DNA from: DATBJJ01 sp036556425
Lineage (GTDB): Bacteria > Acidobacteriota > Vicinamibacteria > Vicinamibacterales > 2-12-FULL-66-21
Direction of reading: 5' to 3'
Length of the DNA stretch: 64,000 bases
NCBI GenBank assembly: GCA_036556425.1
Contig: DATBJJ010000051.1
Span: forward strand, 49,861 to 113,860
Within the stretch, counting starts at the first letter, position 1, and each line of letters opens with the position of its first letter. The notes under the pieces are model-generated. The model made no database searches. It was given only the letters and a program-made list of their open reading frames with translations, and was not told where the DNA came from. The position numbers and the translations under genes are program-made. Shown here one piece after another: positions 36,992-45,540 of the stretch.

Positions 36992-38488
36992 TTACCTGAT
37001 CTTCTGGTCCGGCAGTTCTTTCTTGATGCCGGCGTCGATCGGCATCTTGTCTGTCTGCGGCGTCAAACCGGTTGCGGCCATCAATCGGATCAGCTCGGCG
37101 CGCAATCGCTCGATCACCGGGGCGCTGGCCGGCGCGCCGATCAGGTTCGTCCGCTCCTCCGGATCCGTCTGCAGATCGTAGAGCTCCGCCATGTGACGAT
37201 CGGGCCCGCCGTCGCCGTGCGGATAGCGGATGTACTTCCACTGCGCGGTCCGAACGCCGCGCACGTTGGGCGTATAGGGAAATTCCTTTTCGTAGTCGTA
37301 GTAGTAGAACCAACTGGTGCGCCAGCCGGGATCGCTGCCGCGCACGAGCGAGACCCACGAACGGCCGTCGGCGGCGCGGATCGGCGGCGCGCCGGCGAGC
37401 TCGATCAGGCTCGGCGCCATGTCGACCGTCAGCACTTGTTCGTCGATCGCTTTCGGTCCAGCGGCGAGACCCGGATAGCGGACCGCGAGCGGTATGCGAA
37501 TGCTCGGCTCGTGCATCGTCCGCTTGTCGACCATGCCGTGCTCCCCCTCGAGCAGGCCGTTGTCGCCGACGAACACGACGATCGTGCGATCGAGCTGGCC
37601 GGACTCCTCGAGCCACGCGCGCAGACGGCCGACGCTGTCGTCGACGCTGAGGATCGTGCCCCAGTACGCGTGCACCATGTTCTCGAAGTCCTTCACCGCT
37701 TCCGGACGATCGTCGGGAAACGTCTTGCGCCACTCGAAGAGCGGTCCGTAGATGCCGTGCCACGTGCGCAGCCGATCCTTGATCCACGCCGGCTTGCCCG
37801 ACAGATCGAACGCGCTCGGCGGATACGCGACTCGCACGTCGTCGAACGCGTGCGCGTATTTCGGCTCCGGAGTGTAGAAGCTATGCGGCGCCTTGTGACC
37901 GATCATCATCAGCCACGGCTTCCCGCCGTGATCGCGCTTCAGCCACTCGAGCGCCATGTCGGTCACGACGGTCGTGTAGTAGCCCGGCTTCGTTTCGCGC
38001 CGCTCGCCGTTGACGTTGAATTCCGTATCGAAGTACTTGCCTTGACCTTTGTGCGTGACGAAGTAGTCGAATCCAGGGCGCGGCGCGTCGTTGGCCTCGC
38101 CCATGTGGTACTTGCCGACGTACGCCGTGGCATAACCCGCCTGCCGGAGCACTTTCGGGAAGCTGCTCAGCGTGTCGGGCAGCTCGGTGAAGTTGTTCGT
38201 GACGCCGTGCTTGTGCGCGTAGACGCCGGTCATGAGCGACGCACGGCTCGGAGAACACAGCGACGTCGTGCAGAACGCGCTCCGGAAATTGACGCCTTCC
38301 TTCGCGAGGCGATCGATGTGCGGCGTTCTGACGTGAGGATGTCCGGCGTAGCCGAGCGCGTTCCACCGCAAATCGTCCGCGACGATGAAGAGGATGTTGG
38401 GTTGGCGTGGTGTCTCGCCGGGACCGGGGCGACGGCATCCGCCGGTCGCGGCCGCGACGGCGAGGACGAAGACGGCGAGGATCCTCAC
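36992..38488 (-). CDS. Type I (formylglycine) sulfatase, probable lipoprotein
   Basis: A 498-residue sulfatase. Signal peptide ends ATGGC, consistent with a lipidated Cys18. Metal-site Asp residues lie in VADDLRW (38-39), and the signature CSPSR (78-82) contains Cys78, which is converted to formylglycine by FGE or an anaerobic maturase. Later motifs TAYVGKYHMG and VFVGDNGLLEGEHG are typical of choline- and polysaccharide-sulfatases. It should remove sulfate esters from a carbohydrate or a small molecule. It overlaps the FG-GAP gene by 4 bp (ATGA), so the two are one operon. No maturation enzyme is encoded here. Confidence 0.93.
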   Translation of the reverse strand: MRILAVFVLAVAAATGGCRRPGPGETPRQPNILFIVADDLRWNALGYAGHPHVRTPHIDRLAKEGVNFRSAFCTTSLCSPSRASLMTGVYAHKHGVTNNFTELPDTLSSFPKVLRQAGYATAYVGKYHMGEANDAPRPGFDYFVTHKGQGKYFDTEFNVNGERRETKPGYYTTVVTDMALEWLKRDHGGKPWLMMIGHKAPHSFYTPEPKYAHAFDDVRVAYPPSAFDLSGKPAWIKDRLRTWHGIYGPLFEWRKTFPDDRPEAVKDFENMVHAYWGTILSVDDSVGRLRAWLEESGQLDRTIVVFVGDNGLLEGEHGMVDKRTMHEPSIRIPLAVRYPGLAAGPKAIDEQVLTVDMAPSLIELAGAPPIRAADGRSWVSLVRGSDPGWRTSWFYYYDYEKEFPYTPNVRGVRTAQWKYIRYPHGDGGPDRHMAELYDLQTDPEERTNLIGAPASAPVIERLRAELIRLMAATGLTPQTDKMPIDAGIKKELPDQKIR

Positions 38489-39606
38489 TTGCCGCTCAAA
38501 TACAGGACGTTCGGCGCGCCCGATCGCGCGAGCGCAATGTCGGGAAACTTGTCGCCGTTCACGTCGCCGATCGCAAAGCCGTACGCCGATCCTTTCTCGT
38601 CGCCGAACGTCACGCGCGTGAATCCCTTGTCCATGCGGCCCGGGTTCTTGAAGAAGATCGCGTGCGGTCCCGACGTGAAGCCAAGGACGATGTCCGGCCG
38701 GCCATCGTTGTTGAGATCTCCAGCGGCGATCGCGTACGGCGTTTTGTTCTTGTCGATGAATCCGGATTCCGACACCAACCGGCCTTTGCCGTCGTTCGCA
38801 TAGACGGTCATCGATCGCGCCCGCTCGTCGCCGACGACGAGATCGAGCGCGCCGTCGCCGTTGAAGTCGGCCGCGGCGGCGACGCGCGCGGCCGCATCCG
38901 GCGGACCGAAGGCGATCGTCCTGGCGAACCCCGCCCTCCCGTCGTTGAAGTAGACGCGGCTCTGTCCGCCGTCGCGGCTTGGAACGGCGAGATCGATGAA
39001 TCCATCCTTGTCGAAGTCAGCGGCCACGATGCTCGTCGCCGATTCGGCAGGAATGCTGATGCACTCGCTCGTGAAGCGGCCGCCGCCATCGTTGAGGCAC
39101 GCGAAGCTCGGACCCGGACGATTCGCGGCGATCACGTCGATCCTCTTGTCGCCGTTGAGGTCCGCGACCGCGGCGTTCCGCGTCGACCACGCGGCGACGC
39201 CCCACGTGCCGGCAACGGTGAATCGTGCCTTGCCGTCGTTCAGGAAGACGAGTTTCTTGTCCGGCGTGTCGTTGCTCGTGATGACGTCGAGATCGCCGTC
39301 GCCATCCAGATCGGCAAGCGCCGCGGTATACGTGCGATCCGGAGTCGGGCCGAGGTCGGACGCGACGAACCTACCCTTGCCGTCGTTGAGGAGCACGCGA
39401 TCGAGAAGCGGCGTGTGCCGCCCTTTCGCGAGCACAAGATCGAGATCGCCGTCGCCGTCCAGATCCCCCATGCTGACGTTCGCGGAATCCTCGGATGTCG
39501 TCTCGAGATTGACGACGGTGTCGAACGAGCGGAGGCCGGCAGGAGGCTGTACGGCGAGCCCGACGAGCGCCGCAAGAAGAACGAGAGCTCCGCAGACGTG
39601 CGCCAT
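38485..39606 (-). CDS. Secreted FG-GAP/VCBS beta-propeller protein
   Basis: A 373-residue protein with a signal peptide (VCGALVLLAALVGLAV) and six or seven FG-GAP repeats of the form GDLDGDGDLDLVLAKG, ADLNGDKRIDVIAANR and ADFNGDGALDLVVGDE. Each carries the DxDxDxxxD-type calcium loop seen in integrin-alpha propellers. Probably a ligand-binding or scaffold protein on the surface. The ATG at 39606 matches the start of the signal peptide; a start at 39630 would add eight residues. The 3' end overlaps the sulfatase start, so it may hold or present the sulfated substrate. Confidence 0.9.
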   Translation of the reverse strand: MAHVCGALVLLAALVGLAVQPPAGLRSFDTVVNLETTSEDSANVSMGDLDGDGDLDLVLAKGRHTPLLDRVLLNDGKGRFVASDLGPTPDRTYTAALADLDGDGDLDVITSNDTPDKKLVFLNDGKARFTVAGTWGVAAWSTRNAAVADLNGDKRIDVIAANRPGPSFACLNDGGGRFTSECISIPAESATSIVAADFDKDGFIDLAVPSRDGGQSRVYFNDGRAGFARTIAFGPPDAAARVAAAADFNGDGALDLVVGDERARSMTVYANDGKGRLVSESGFIDKNKTPYAIAAGDLNNDGRPDIVLGFTSGPHAIFFKNPGRMDKGFTRVTFGDEKGSAYGFAIGDVNGDKFPDIALARSGAPNVLYLSGK

Positions 39607-39678
39607 GTCAGACCGGCGCAATCCTAACACGCCCCCGCGCCAACGGCGGCCAGCAGGGATGTAGACAGGCGTCCACCG

Positions 39679-39707
39679 TTGACATATCGTTCCCGAAACA
39701 CTCTTTT
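39679..39707 (+). promoter_or_regulatory. Weak promoter candidate of the small secreted protein
   Basis: TTGACA (39679-39684) is a perfect -35, but the segment 17 bp further (39702-39707, TCTTTT) is a poor -10. Confidence 0.3.
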
Positions 39708-39725
39708 CTCGAGCTGGAGGGACTG

Positions 39726-40214
39726 ATGGCTGTCAAGGCGAGACTGACGATTGGCGCGGCGGCGGTGTGCGCGGCGATGTTGACCATAGCCGGCGCGCTC
39801 GCCGCGCAGGCGAACGATCCGATCGTAGGGACCTGGACGCTGAACTCGGCGAAGTCCACATACAAGCCAGGCCCCGCACCGAAGAGCGCGACCGTCGTCG
39901 TGGAGCCCGCCGGCAAGGGCATCAAGGTGGCCGTGGACGCCGTCAACGCGGACGGCACGCCCATGAAGTGGGGCTACACGACGATGCGCGACGGCAAGGA
40001 CGTGCCGGTCACCGGCAATCCCGCGTACGACACCGCCGCGACGACGATGACGACCCCGAGCGAAGGCACGACGGTCTACAAGAAGGGTGGAAAGACGGTC
40101 GCCACCTCGAAGATGTCGATCGCCGCCGACGGCAAGACGCTGACGATAAACTCGAGCGGCACCGACCCGAAGGGTCAGGCCATGAACAACGTCATCGTGA
40201 TGAACAAGAAGTAG
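39726..40214 (+). CDS. Small secreted lipocalin-like protein of unknown function
   Basis: A 162-residue protein with a signal peptide (LTIGAAAVCAAMLTIAGALA, mature start near QANDP). The mature part begins DPIVGTWTLNSAKSTY, the usual opening of a beta-barrel lipocalin-like family seen in several copies in Acidobacteriota, and continues with alternating beta strands and a lysine-rich end. It could bind a small hydrophobic molecule, but nothing in the sequence shows what. GGAGGG at 39717-39722 sits just upstream of ATG 39726 and confirms the start. The following intergenic region is full of repeats. Confidence 0.8.
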   Translation: MAVKARLTIGAAAVCAAMLTIAGALAAQANDPIVGTWTLNSAKSTYKPGPAPKSATVVVEPAGKGIKVAVDAVNADGTPMKWGYTTMRDGKDVPVTGNPAYDTAATTMTTPSEGTTVYKKGGKTVATSKMSIAADGKTLTINSSGTDPKGQAMNNVIVMNKK

Positions 40215-40262
40215 TCGCCGACAGGTTCGCCCAAAATAATCTTCAGTGCAGATCGATGGGAA

Positions 40263-40298
40263 CGCGGATCTCGCGGATGCCGCGGATCTCGCGGATCC
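40263..40298 (+). repeat. Nonamer array CGCGGATCT x4
   Basis: Four 9-bp units (CGCGGATCT, CGCGGATGC, CGCGGATCT, CGCGGATCC) 48 bp after the stop of the small secreted protein, in the sense of that gene. Confidence 0.88.
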
Positions 40299-40360
40299 GA
40301 GAATATCGTCGCCCACATGTTGAGCTCAAAAACATGCACGGGTGAGATGGGCCCGCCGAC

Positions 40361-40397
40361 GCGACCGGCAGGCTGGCGTCGCCAGCCTGCCGGTCGC
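40361..40397. terminator. Perfect 17-bp hairpin, probable bidirectional terminator
   Basis: GCGACCGGCAGGCTGGC (40361-40377) pairs without mismatch with 40381-40397 around a 3-nt loop. Convergent genes flank it. No T-tract. Confidence 0.6.
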
Positions 40398-40434
40398 TCG
40401 ATGAGCACCATTCGGACGTTCCCGCACCTCAGGC

Positions 40435-40470
40435 ATCCGCGCGATCCGTCCAATCCGCGCGATCCGCGTC
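40435..40470 (-). repeat. Nonamer array x4, same unit as 40263-40298 but inverted
   Basis: Plus strand reads ATCCGCGCG, ATCCGTCCA, ATCCGCGCG, ATCCGCGTC. The minus strand therefore reads CGCGGAT units in the sense of the PEGA gene that ends at 40556. Confidence 0.85.
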
Positions 40471-40508
40471 TCCCTACTTCCTGCTAGCCCCTGAATTAAT
40501 GGGCAAAG

Positions 40509-40555
40509 CTCCTTGAACCTTGAACCCTGAACCCTGAACTCTGGACCGACCGAAC
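40509..40555 (-). repeat. GTTCAGG/GTTCAAG array after the PEGA gene
   Basis: Reading the minus strand from the PEGA stop: GAGTTCGGTCGGTCCAGA, then GTTCAGG, GTTCAGG, GTTCAAG, GTTCAAG. The first 18 bases match the sequence after TonB receptor 2 (45404-45420) almost exactly, so the two are copies of one element. Confidence 0.8.
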
Positions 40556-41248
40556 TCACCAATCCGCCCGGAACGTGATCGTGCGTCCCGGCTGAATGTT
40601 GACGTCGAACGTAATCGCGTCGTAGTACCCCGGCAAACGGACTTCGATGCGGTGTGGACCCGCCTCGAGATTCAGGTGTTGGAACACGCCGTCGAAGTCG
40701 TCGACGATCCCCACGTAATAGCCGTCCGCGAAGACTTGCGCCTCGTGCGGCGCGTCCGTGATCCGCAATCCGCCATACAGGCGTCCAGGAATTGGATCGT
40801 AATAGCCGCGCGGCGTGTAGCCGTATGGATAGAGTCCGCTCGATCCGTAGAAGACGTTGTAGCCGAGGCGCGGCCGATAGACGTACGGCCGGTACGGCAC
40901 GACCGTGACGATGCGCGGCGAGATAACCCGCGGCACGATCACCGTCCGCGAGTTGTAGCGGCCGCGGTTCACGTTCGGTCCGCGGCCGTTGTTGCGACGC
41001 CAATCGTCGCGGTCCTGCCGTTGCCTCTCCTCTGCGCGTTGACGATCGATGTCGCGCTGTCTCTGGACGTCCCGCGAACGCGGCACCGCGCGGTCGCGTC
41101 CCTCGCTGCGTCCTTCGTTGCGCTCCGCGCGCGGCTGTTCGTCCCGATCCGATCGATCGCCGCGGCGGCGTTGTCCGGCGTCCGCCGATGCCGGCGCGGC
41201 AAGCGCCGCGAGTAAAACCATTCCCGTCAGGATCCGTCCGGCTGCCAT
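40556..41248 (-). CDS. Secreted PEGA-domain protein with long charged linker
   Basis: A 230-residue protein. Signal peptide (ILTGMVLLAALAAPASADA), then about 65 residues of highly charged Arg/Glu/Asp/Gln sequence (RDVQRQRDIDRQRAEERQRQ) that is likely an extended helix or disordered linker. A Tyr/Gly-rich stretch follows, and a C-terminal PEGA domain (GLRITDAPHEAQVFADGYYV to the end). PEGA domains occur in cell-wall-associated proteins. ATG 41248 is preceded by GGAGG on the minus strand. It diverges from TonB receptor 2, and both genes are followed by the same repeat element. Confidence 0.88.
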   Translation of the reverse strand: MAAGRILTGMVLLAALAAPASADAGQRRRGDRSDRDEQPRAERNEGRSEGRDRAVPRSRDVQRQRDIDRQRAEERQRQDRDDWRRNNGRGPNVNRGRYNSRTVIVPRVISPRIVTVVPYRPYVYRPRLGYNVFYGSSGLYPYGYTPRGYYDPIPGRLYGGLRITDAPHEAQVFADGYYVGIVDDFDGVFQHLNLEAGPHRIEVRLPGYYDAITFDVNIQPGRTITFRADW

Positions 41249-41421
41249 AGAAGCCTCCGTCTGGTAGCTCATCAAGTGTCATGCCACGGAAATGGGCCGA
41301 AAACATGGCCCAGATCGCGCGATCTCGACGATTGCCGCCGGCGCGTTCCTCGCGACAGGACACCTCCGGGGAGGACGCCGGCTGCCCGTCACGACACTCG
41401 TCACAAATCGTGATCAAGCCG

Positions 41422-41450
41422 TTGACCCTCGCGGCACGCACGCTTATATA
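41422..41450 (+). promoter_or_regulatory. Sigma-70-type promoter of TonB receptor 2
   Basis: TTGACC (41422-41427), 17-bp spacer, TATATA (41445-41450). Predicted start near 41457 gives a 33-nt leader containing GGAGGAG at 41481-41487. Confidence 0.65.
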
Positions 41451-41489
41451 AGAGCGCACAGCTCGACCGGCTTCTAAAAGGGAGGAGAC

Positions 41490-44400
41490 ATGACACGGTA
41501 CCGCATATGGATGTTGGCGGGCGCGGCAGTCGTGTGCCTGACACCAACCGCCACGCTCGCACAGGGCTCGACGACGTCCTCGATCACCGGCGTGGTGATG
41601 GATACCGCCAAAGGCGTCATCCCCGGCGCCACCGTCGTCGTCACCAGCAGCTCGACGGGAACGAAGTTCGACGCGCTCACCAACACGTCGGGCGCGTTTG
41701 CGGTTCCGGCGCTGTCGGCCGGCACGTACTCGGTGACCGTGTCGCTCGCGGGATTCCGCACGGCCGTGATCACCGACGTTCGCGTGCAGGCGGGCGTGCC
41801 GACGACGGTGAACGCCACGCTCGAAGTCGGGAACGTCGCGGAGACGATCACGGTCACGGGGGCGAGCGCGGTGCTCATCAACACGCAGACGCCGACGGTC
41901 GCGGCGACGCTGAACAGCGATCAGATCGCGCAGATCCCGACGCCGACGCGCGACGTGCTGAACGCCGTCACATATCTCGTCGGCGTGAATCAAACGGGCG
42001 TCGCGCGCGGAGGCGCGACGGTCAACGGCCTGCCGGAGTCGTTCCTCAACATCACGATGGACGGCATCAGCAACAACGACAACTTCAACAAGTCGACCGA
42101 CGGATTCTTCGCGCCCGTGCGGCCGCGGCAGGATGCGATCGAAGCGGTGACGGTCACCGCGGCGGCGGGCGGCGCCGACATCGGCGGCAGCGGGAGCGTC
42201 TCGATCAATTTCACGACGCGGCAGGGCACGAATCGATTCAACGGCAGCGGCTACGAATACTTCCGCCACACCGATCTCAACACGAACTACTGGTTCAACG
42301 ATCGCGACGGGCTCCAGAAGAACGACGTCCGGCTCAATCAGTTCGGCGTGCGGCAAGGCGGCCCGATCGTGATCCCCGGCCTCTACAACGGCCGCGGCAA
42401 GGCGTTCTTCTTCGTGCACTACGAGCAGCTGCGGCTGCCGAACGACGCGTCGCGCACGCGCACGATCCTGCAGCCGAGCGCGCTCCAAGGATGGTTCCGC
42501 TACACCGTCACGAGCGGCGGCGCTCAGCAGGTGCGCGAAGTGAACGTGCTCGATCTCGCGAGAACGAACAATCAGATCACGGCGACCGATCCTACGGTGA
42601 TGCGTGTCTTGAACGCGATCGATTCCGCGACGCAGACGACGGGCGCGCGCATCGCGTCGAGCGATCCGCTTCTCATCAGCTACTCGTGGCTCAGCCCCGC
42701 GATGCAGATCGAGCACCAGCCGGCGGTTCGCATCGACTACAACCTCGGCGACAACCACCGGCTCACCGGCACGTTCAACAAGCTCTGGCAGGATCGCGAT
42801 CCCGATCAGTTGAACGATTTCGATCACCGCTTCCCCGGCTCGCCGAACTTCCATCACACCGTGGTGCGGCGGCCCACCAGATCGATCTCGCTGCGGTCGA
42901 CGCTGAGCAACGTCCTCGTCAACGAGATCCGCGTCGGCATCACGCGCGGCGAACGGTTGTTCTTCGGACAGCCCGAGAGCAGCGGACCGCAGACCTTCAG
43001 CGACACCGACGGCTACGCGATCGATCTCGACGGGGCGATCGGCCTCACGAACTGGCACACGAGCGGCACCGTCAATTCGCGCAGCGCGTACCAATACACG
43101 TTCGACGACACGCTGACGTGGCAGAAGGGCCAGCACAACCTGACGTTCGGCGGCGGCGCGTTCCTGGGCCGCGCGTGGGACGACTCGCAGCAGCAGGTGC
43201 CCGGCATCAACCTCTCGTTCGACGCGAACAACGATCCGGCGGCGGGCATGTTCAGCACGGCGAACTTCCCCGGCGCCTCGGGCGGACAGTTGAACGACGC
43301 GCGGGATCTCTATGCGCTGCTCACGGGCCGCGTCTCGTCGGTCACGGGCGTCGCGGCGCTCGACGCCGAAACGAACAAGTACTCCTTCCTCGGCAAGCGG
43401 CGGCGCGCGGGCAAACTGAACAACTACTCCGCCTTCGTGCAGGACTCGTGGCGCGCGACGCCGTCGCTGACGATCAACGCCGGCGTGCGCTGGGATCTGC
43501 AGACGCCCTTCTCGCCCGTCAACGACACGATGTCGACGGCGAGCCTCGCCGACATCTGCGGCGTCTCCGGCATCGGCGCGGGCGGCATCTACTCCGCGTG
43601 CAACTTCTATTCGCCCGGCGCCAGCGGCGGCAAGGTGCCGGAGTTCGCGCAGTTCTCGAGCGGCACGCGCGGCTACAACATCGACTGGAACAACGTCGCG
43701 CCGAACGTCGGCGCCGCGTGGCGGCCGAATGTGAAGAGCGGATGGCTGCGCACGCTGCTCGGCGATCCGGAGCAGGCGACGATTCGCGGCGGGTATTCGG
43801 TCGCGTACGAGCGCCAGGGCTTCGCCGTGTTCACGAGCGTCTTCGGGCCGAATCCGGGGAGCACGCTCTCATTGACGCGCAGCGCGAACACGGGGCTCGT
43901 GCCGGCGGGCGAATCCTGGCCAGTACTGCTGCGCGAACGCAACCGGCTCTACCCCGCGACCTTTCCAGAGTCGCCCACGTTCCCGATTGCGATCAGACCG
44001 AACCGCGCCGACACGATCAACGGGTTCCATCCCGACATCCAGATCGCGTCGGCGCGAAGCTGGACCGTCGGCTTGCAGCGCGCCGTCGGCGCCGACATGG
44101 CCGCCGAGATCCGCTACGTCGGCACCCGCGGCGTCGATCAATGGTCCGAGCTCAATTACAACGAGCGGAACCTGCTCGAGAACCGATTCATCGACGAGTT
44201 CAGGCTGGCGACGGCGAACCTGCAGGCGAACAACGTGACCGCGGCGAACAATCCGAACACGCCGGCGCTCGCCGCGCGCGCGGGATCGTTCGCGTACTTC
44301 GGTCCGGGCTCCGGCACCGCGCCGCTGCCGACCTATCTCGCGTACCTCGCGGGCCGGCGTGACTTCGACAACCCCGCGGCGTACACGACAACGAACGCGT

Positions 44401-45398
44401 GGACGAACACCGCCATCACGCAGGATCTGGTTCGCACGAATCCGTCGCCCGCGAACTCGGCGGCGGATCTCGACGGTGATCTCGGGCGCCGCACGAACGC
44501 GGCGAACGCGGGGATCCCTGCGAACTTCTTCGTCGTGAATCCGCATGCGGGGAACGTCGACGTCACCGACAGCGGCGCGTCCAGCAATTACAACGCGCTG
44601 CAGCTCGAGCTGCGCCGGCGCTTGTCGAAGGGACTCGCGTTCAACGTGAGCTATCAATACGCGATCGAGGAGGGCTCGGCGTTCCTCGGGTTCCACTACG
44701 GCCGCGTGATGAACCCGTCGGGGAACAACATCCGCCACGCGATCAAGAGCCAGTGGAACTGGACGCTGCCGGTCGGCCGCGGTCAGCGCTTCGGATCGAC
44801 GATGAATCCGATCCTCAACGGCATTCTCGGCGACTGGCAGTTCAGCGGCGCGAGCCGCATCCAAGCGCGGATGATCAACTTCGGCAACGTGCGCCTCGTG
44901 GGGATGGACGAGAAGGATCTGCAGTCGATGTACAAGATCGATCTGCGCGTCAACCCGGCGAACGGCCTCATCACGCCGTACATGCTGCCGGACGATGTGA
45001 TTCTGAATACGCGGAGGGCGTTCAGCATCAGCACGACGTCGCCGTCGGGTTACTCCGATCTCGGCGTGCCCGAGGGACGCTACATCGCACCCGCGAACGG
45101 CCCGGACTGCGTTCAGCTCAAGGCGGGCGACTGCGCGCCGCGCACGGTCTTCGTCCGCGCGCCGTTCTTCACGCGCTTCGACGTCGGCGTCACGAAACGC
45201 TTCCAGATCAGCGGCACCAAGAACTTCGAGGTGCGCGTCGACGTCCTGAACCTGTTCGACAACGTCAACTTCAATCCGGTGGCGAACCCCGGCACCGCCG
45301 CCACGATCTTCCAGGTCGGGGAGGCGTATCGCGACCCGGATAACAACTTCGATCCAGGAGGCCGATTGGGACAGCTGGCCCTCAGATTCAACTGGTAA
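41490..45398 (+). CDS. TonB-dependent receptor 2 with carboxypeptidase-regulatory domain
   Basis: A 1302-residue outer-membrane protein. Signal peptide (MLAGAAVVCLTPTATLAQ), CarboxypepD_reg-like domain (TSSITGVVMDTAKGVIPGA to about 115), plug (TRDVLNAVTYLVGVNQTG), and barrel ending LGQLALRFNW. Barrel motifs QDSWRATPSLTINAGVRWDL and PNVGAAWRPN are typical of the OAR group. It is about 200 residues longer than receptor 1, mainly in loops. ATG 41490 is supported by GGAGG and a good promoter. The stop is followed by a repeat array and then the two-component system, which may regulate receptor genes. Confidence 0.94.
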   Translation: MTRYRIWMLAGAAVVCLTPTATLAQGSTTSSITGVVMDTAKGVIPGATVVVTSSSTGTKFDALTNTSGAFAVPALSAGTYSVTVSLAGFRTAVITDVRVQAGVPTTVNATLEVGNVAETITVTGASAVLINTQTPTVAATLNSDQIAQIPTPTRDVLNAVTYLVGVNQTGVARGGATVNGLPESFLNITMDGISNNDNFNKSTDGFFAPVRPRQDAIEAVTVTAAAGGADIGGSGSVSINFTTRQGTNRFNGSGYEYFRHTDLNTNYWFNDRDGLQKNDVRLNQFGVRQGGPIVIPGLYNGRGKAFFFVHYEQLRLPNDASRTRTILQPSALQGWFRYTVTSGGAQQVREVNVLDLARTNNQITATDPTVMRVLNAIDSATQTTGARIASSDPLLISYSWLSPAMQIEHQPAVRIDYNLGDNHRLTGTFNKLWQDRDPDQLNDFDHRFPGSPNFHHTVVRRPTRSISLRSTLSNVLVNEIRVGITRGERLFFGQPESSGPQTFSDTDGYAIDLDGAIGLTNWHTSGTVNSRSAYQYTFDDTLTWQKGQHNLTFGGGAFLGRAWDDSQQQVPGINLSFDANNDPAAGMFSTANFPGASGGQLNDARDLYALLTGRVSSVTGVAALDAETNKYSFLGKRRRAGKLNNYSAFVQDSWRATPSLTINAGVRWDLQTPFSPVNDTMSTASLADICGVSGIGAGGIYSACNFYSPGASGGKVPEFAQFSSGTRGYNIDWNNVAPNVGAAWRPNVKSGWLRTLLGDPEQATIRGGYSVAYERQGFAVFTSVFGPNPGSTLSLTRSANTGLVPAGESWPVLLRERNRLYPATFPESPTFPIAIRPNRADTINGFHPDIQIASARSWTVGLQRAVGADMAAEIRYVGTRGVDQWSELNYNERNLLENRFIDEFRLATANLQANNVTAANNPNTPALAARAGSFAYFGPGSGTAPLPTYLAYLAGRRDFDNPAAYTTTNAWTNTAITQDLVRTNPSPANSAADLDGDLGRRTNAANAGIPANFFVVNPHAGNVDVTDSGASSNYNALQLELRRRLSKGLAFNVSYQYAIEEGSAFLGFHYGRVMNPSGNNIRHAIKSQWNWTLPVGRGQRFGSTMNPILNGILGDWQFSGASRIQARMINFGNVRLVGMDEKDLQSMYKIDLRVNPANGLITPYMLPDDVILNTRRAFSISTTSPSGYSDLGVPEGRYIAPANGPDCVQLKAGDCAPRTVFVRAPFFTRFDVGVTKRFQISGTKNFEVRVDVLNLFDNVNFNPVANPGTAATIFQVGEAYRDPDNNFDPGGRLGQLALRFNW

Positions 45399-45403
45399 TT
45401 GTT

Positions 45404-45510
45404 GAATTCGGTCGGCTCCAGGGTTCAAGGGTTCAAGGGTTCAAGGGTTCAAGGGTTCAAGGGTTTCAGGTTCCAGCGTTCCGGGGTTCCAAGGGTTCCA
45501 GGGTTCCGGC
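45404..45510 (+). repeat. GGGTTCAA octamer array x5 with degenerate tail, after TonB receptor 2
   Basis: GAATTCGGTCGGCTCCA (45404-45420) leads into five perfect GGGTTCAA units (45421-45460), then degraded GGTTCC-type units to about 45510. It starts 5 bp after the stop and matches the element after the PEGA gene (40509-40555). Confidence 0.9.
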
Positions 45511-45540
45511 TGAACCCAGAAATGCTAATATTTCGCCGCC

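Larger units (their letters stand above)
40215..40555. other. Repeat-rich intergenic region between convergent genes
   Basis: 341 bp without a gene. From left to right: a nonamer array, a perfect 17-bp hairpin, a second nonamer array in inverted orientation, and a GTTCA-type array. Each is listed separately. Confidence 0.85.

Noticed and set aside
40326..43136. Minus-strand open frame of about 930 codons through the repeats, PEGA gene and TonB receptor 2
   Set aside because: Runs out of frame with the PEGA gene and antisense to the receptor; composition typical of shadow frames.
45421..45460. Telomere-like repeat suggesting a linear replicon end
   Set aside because: Coding continues on both sides and the array is only five units; it belongs to a dispersed element.
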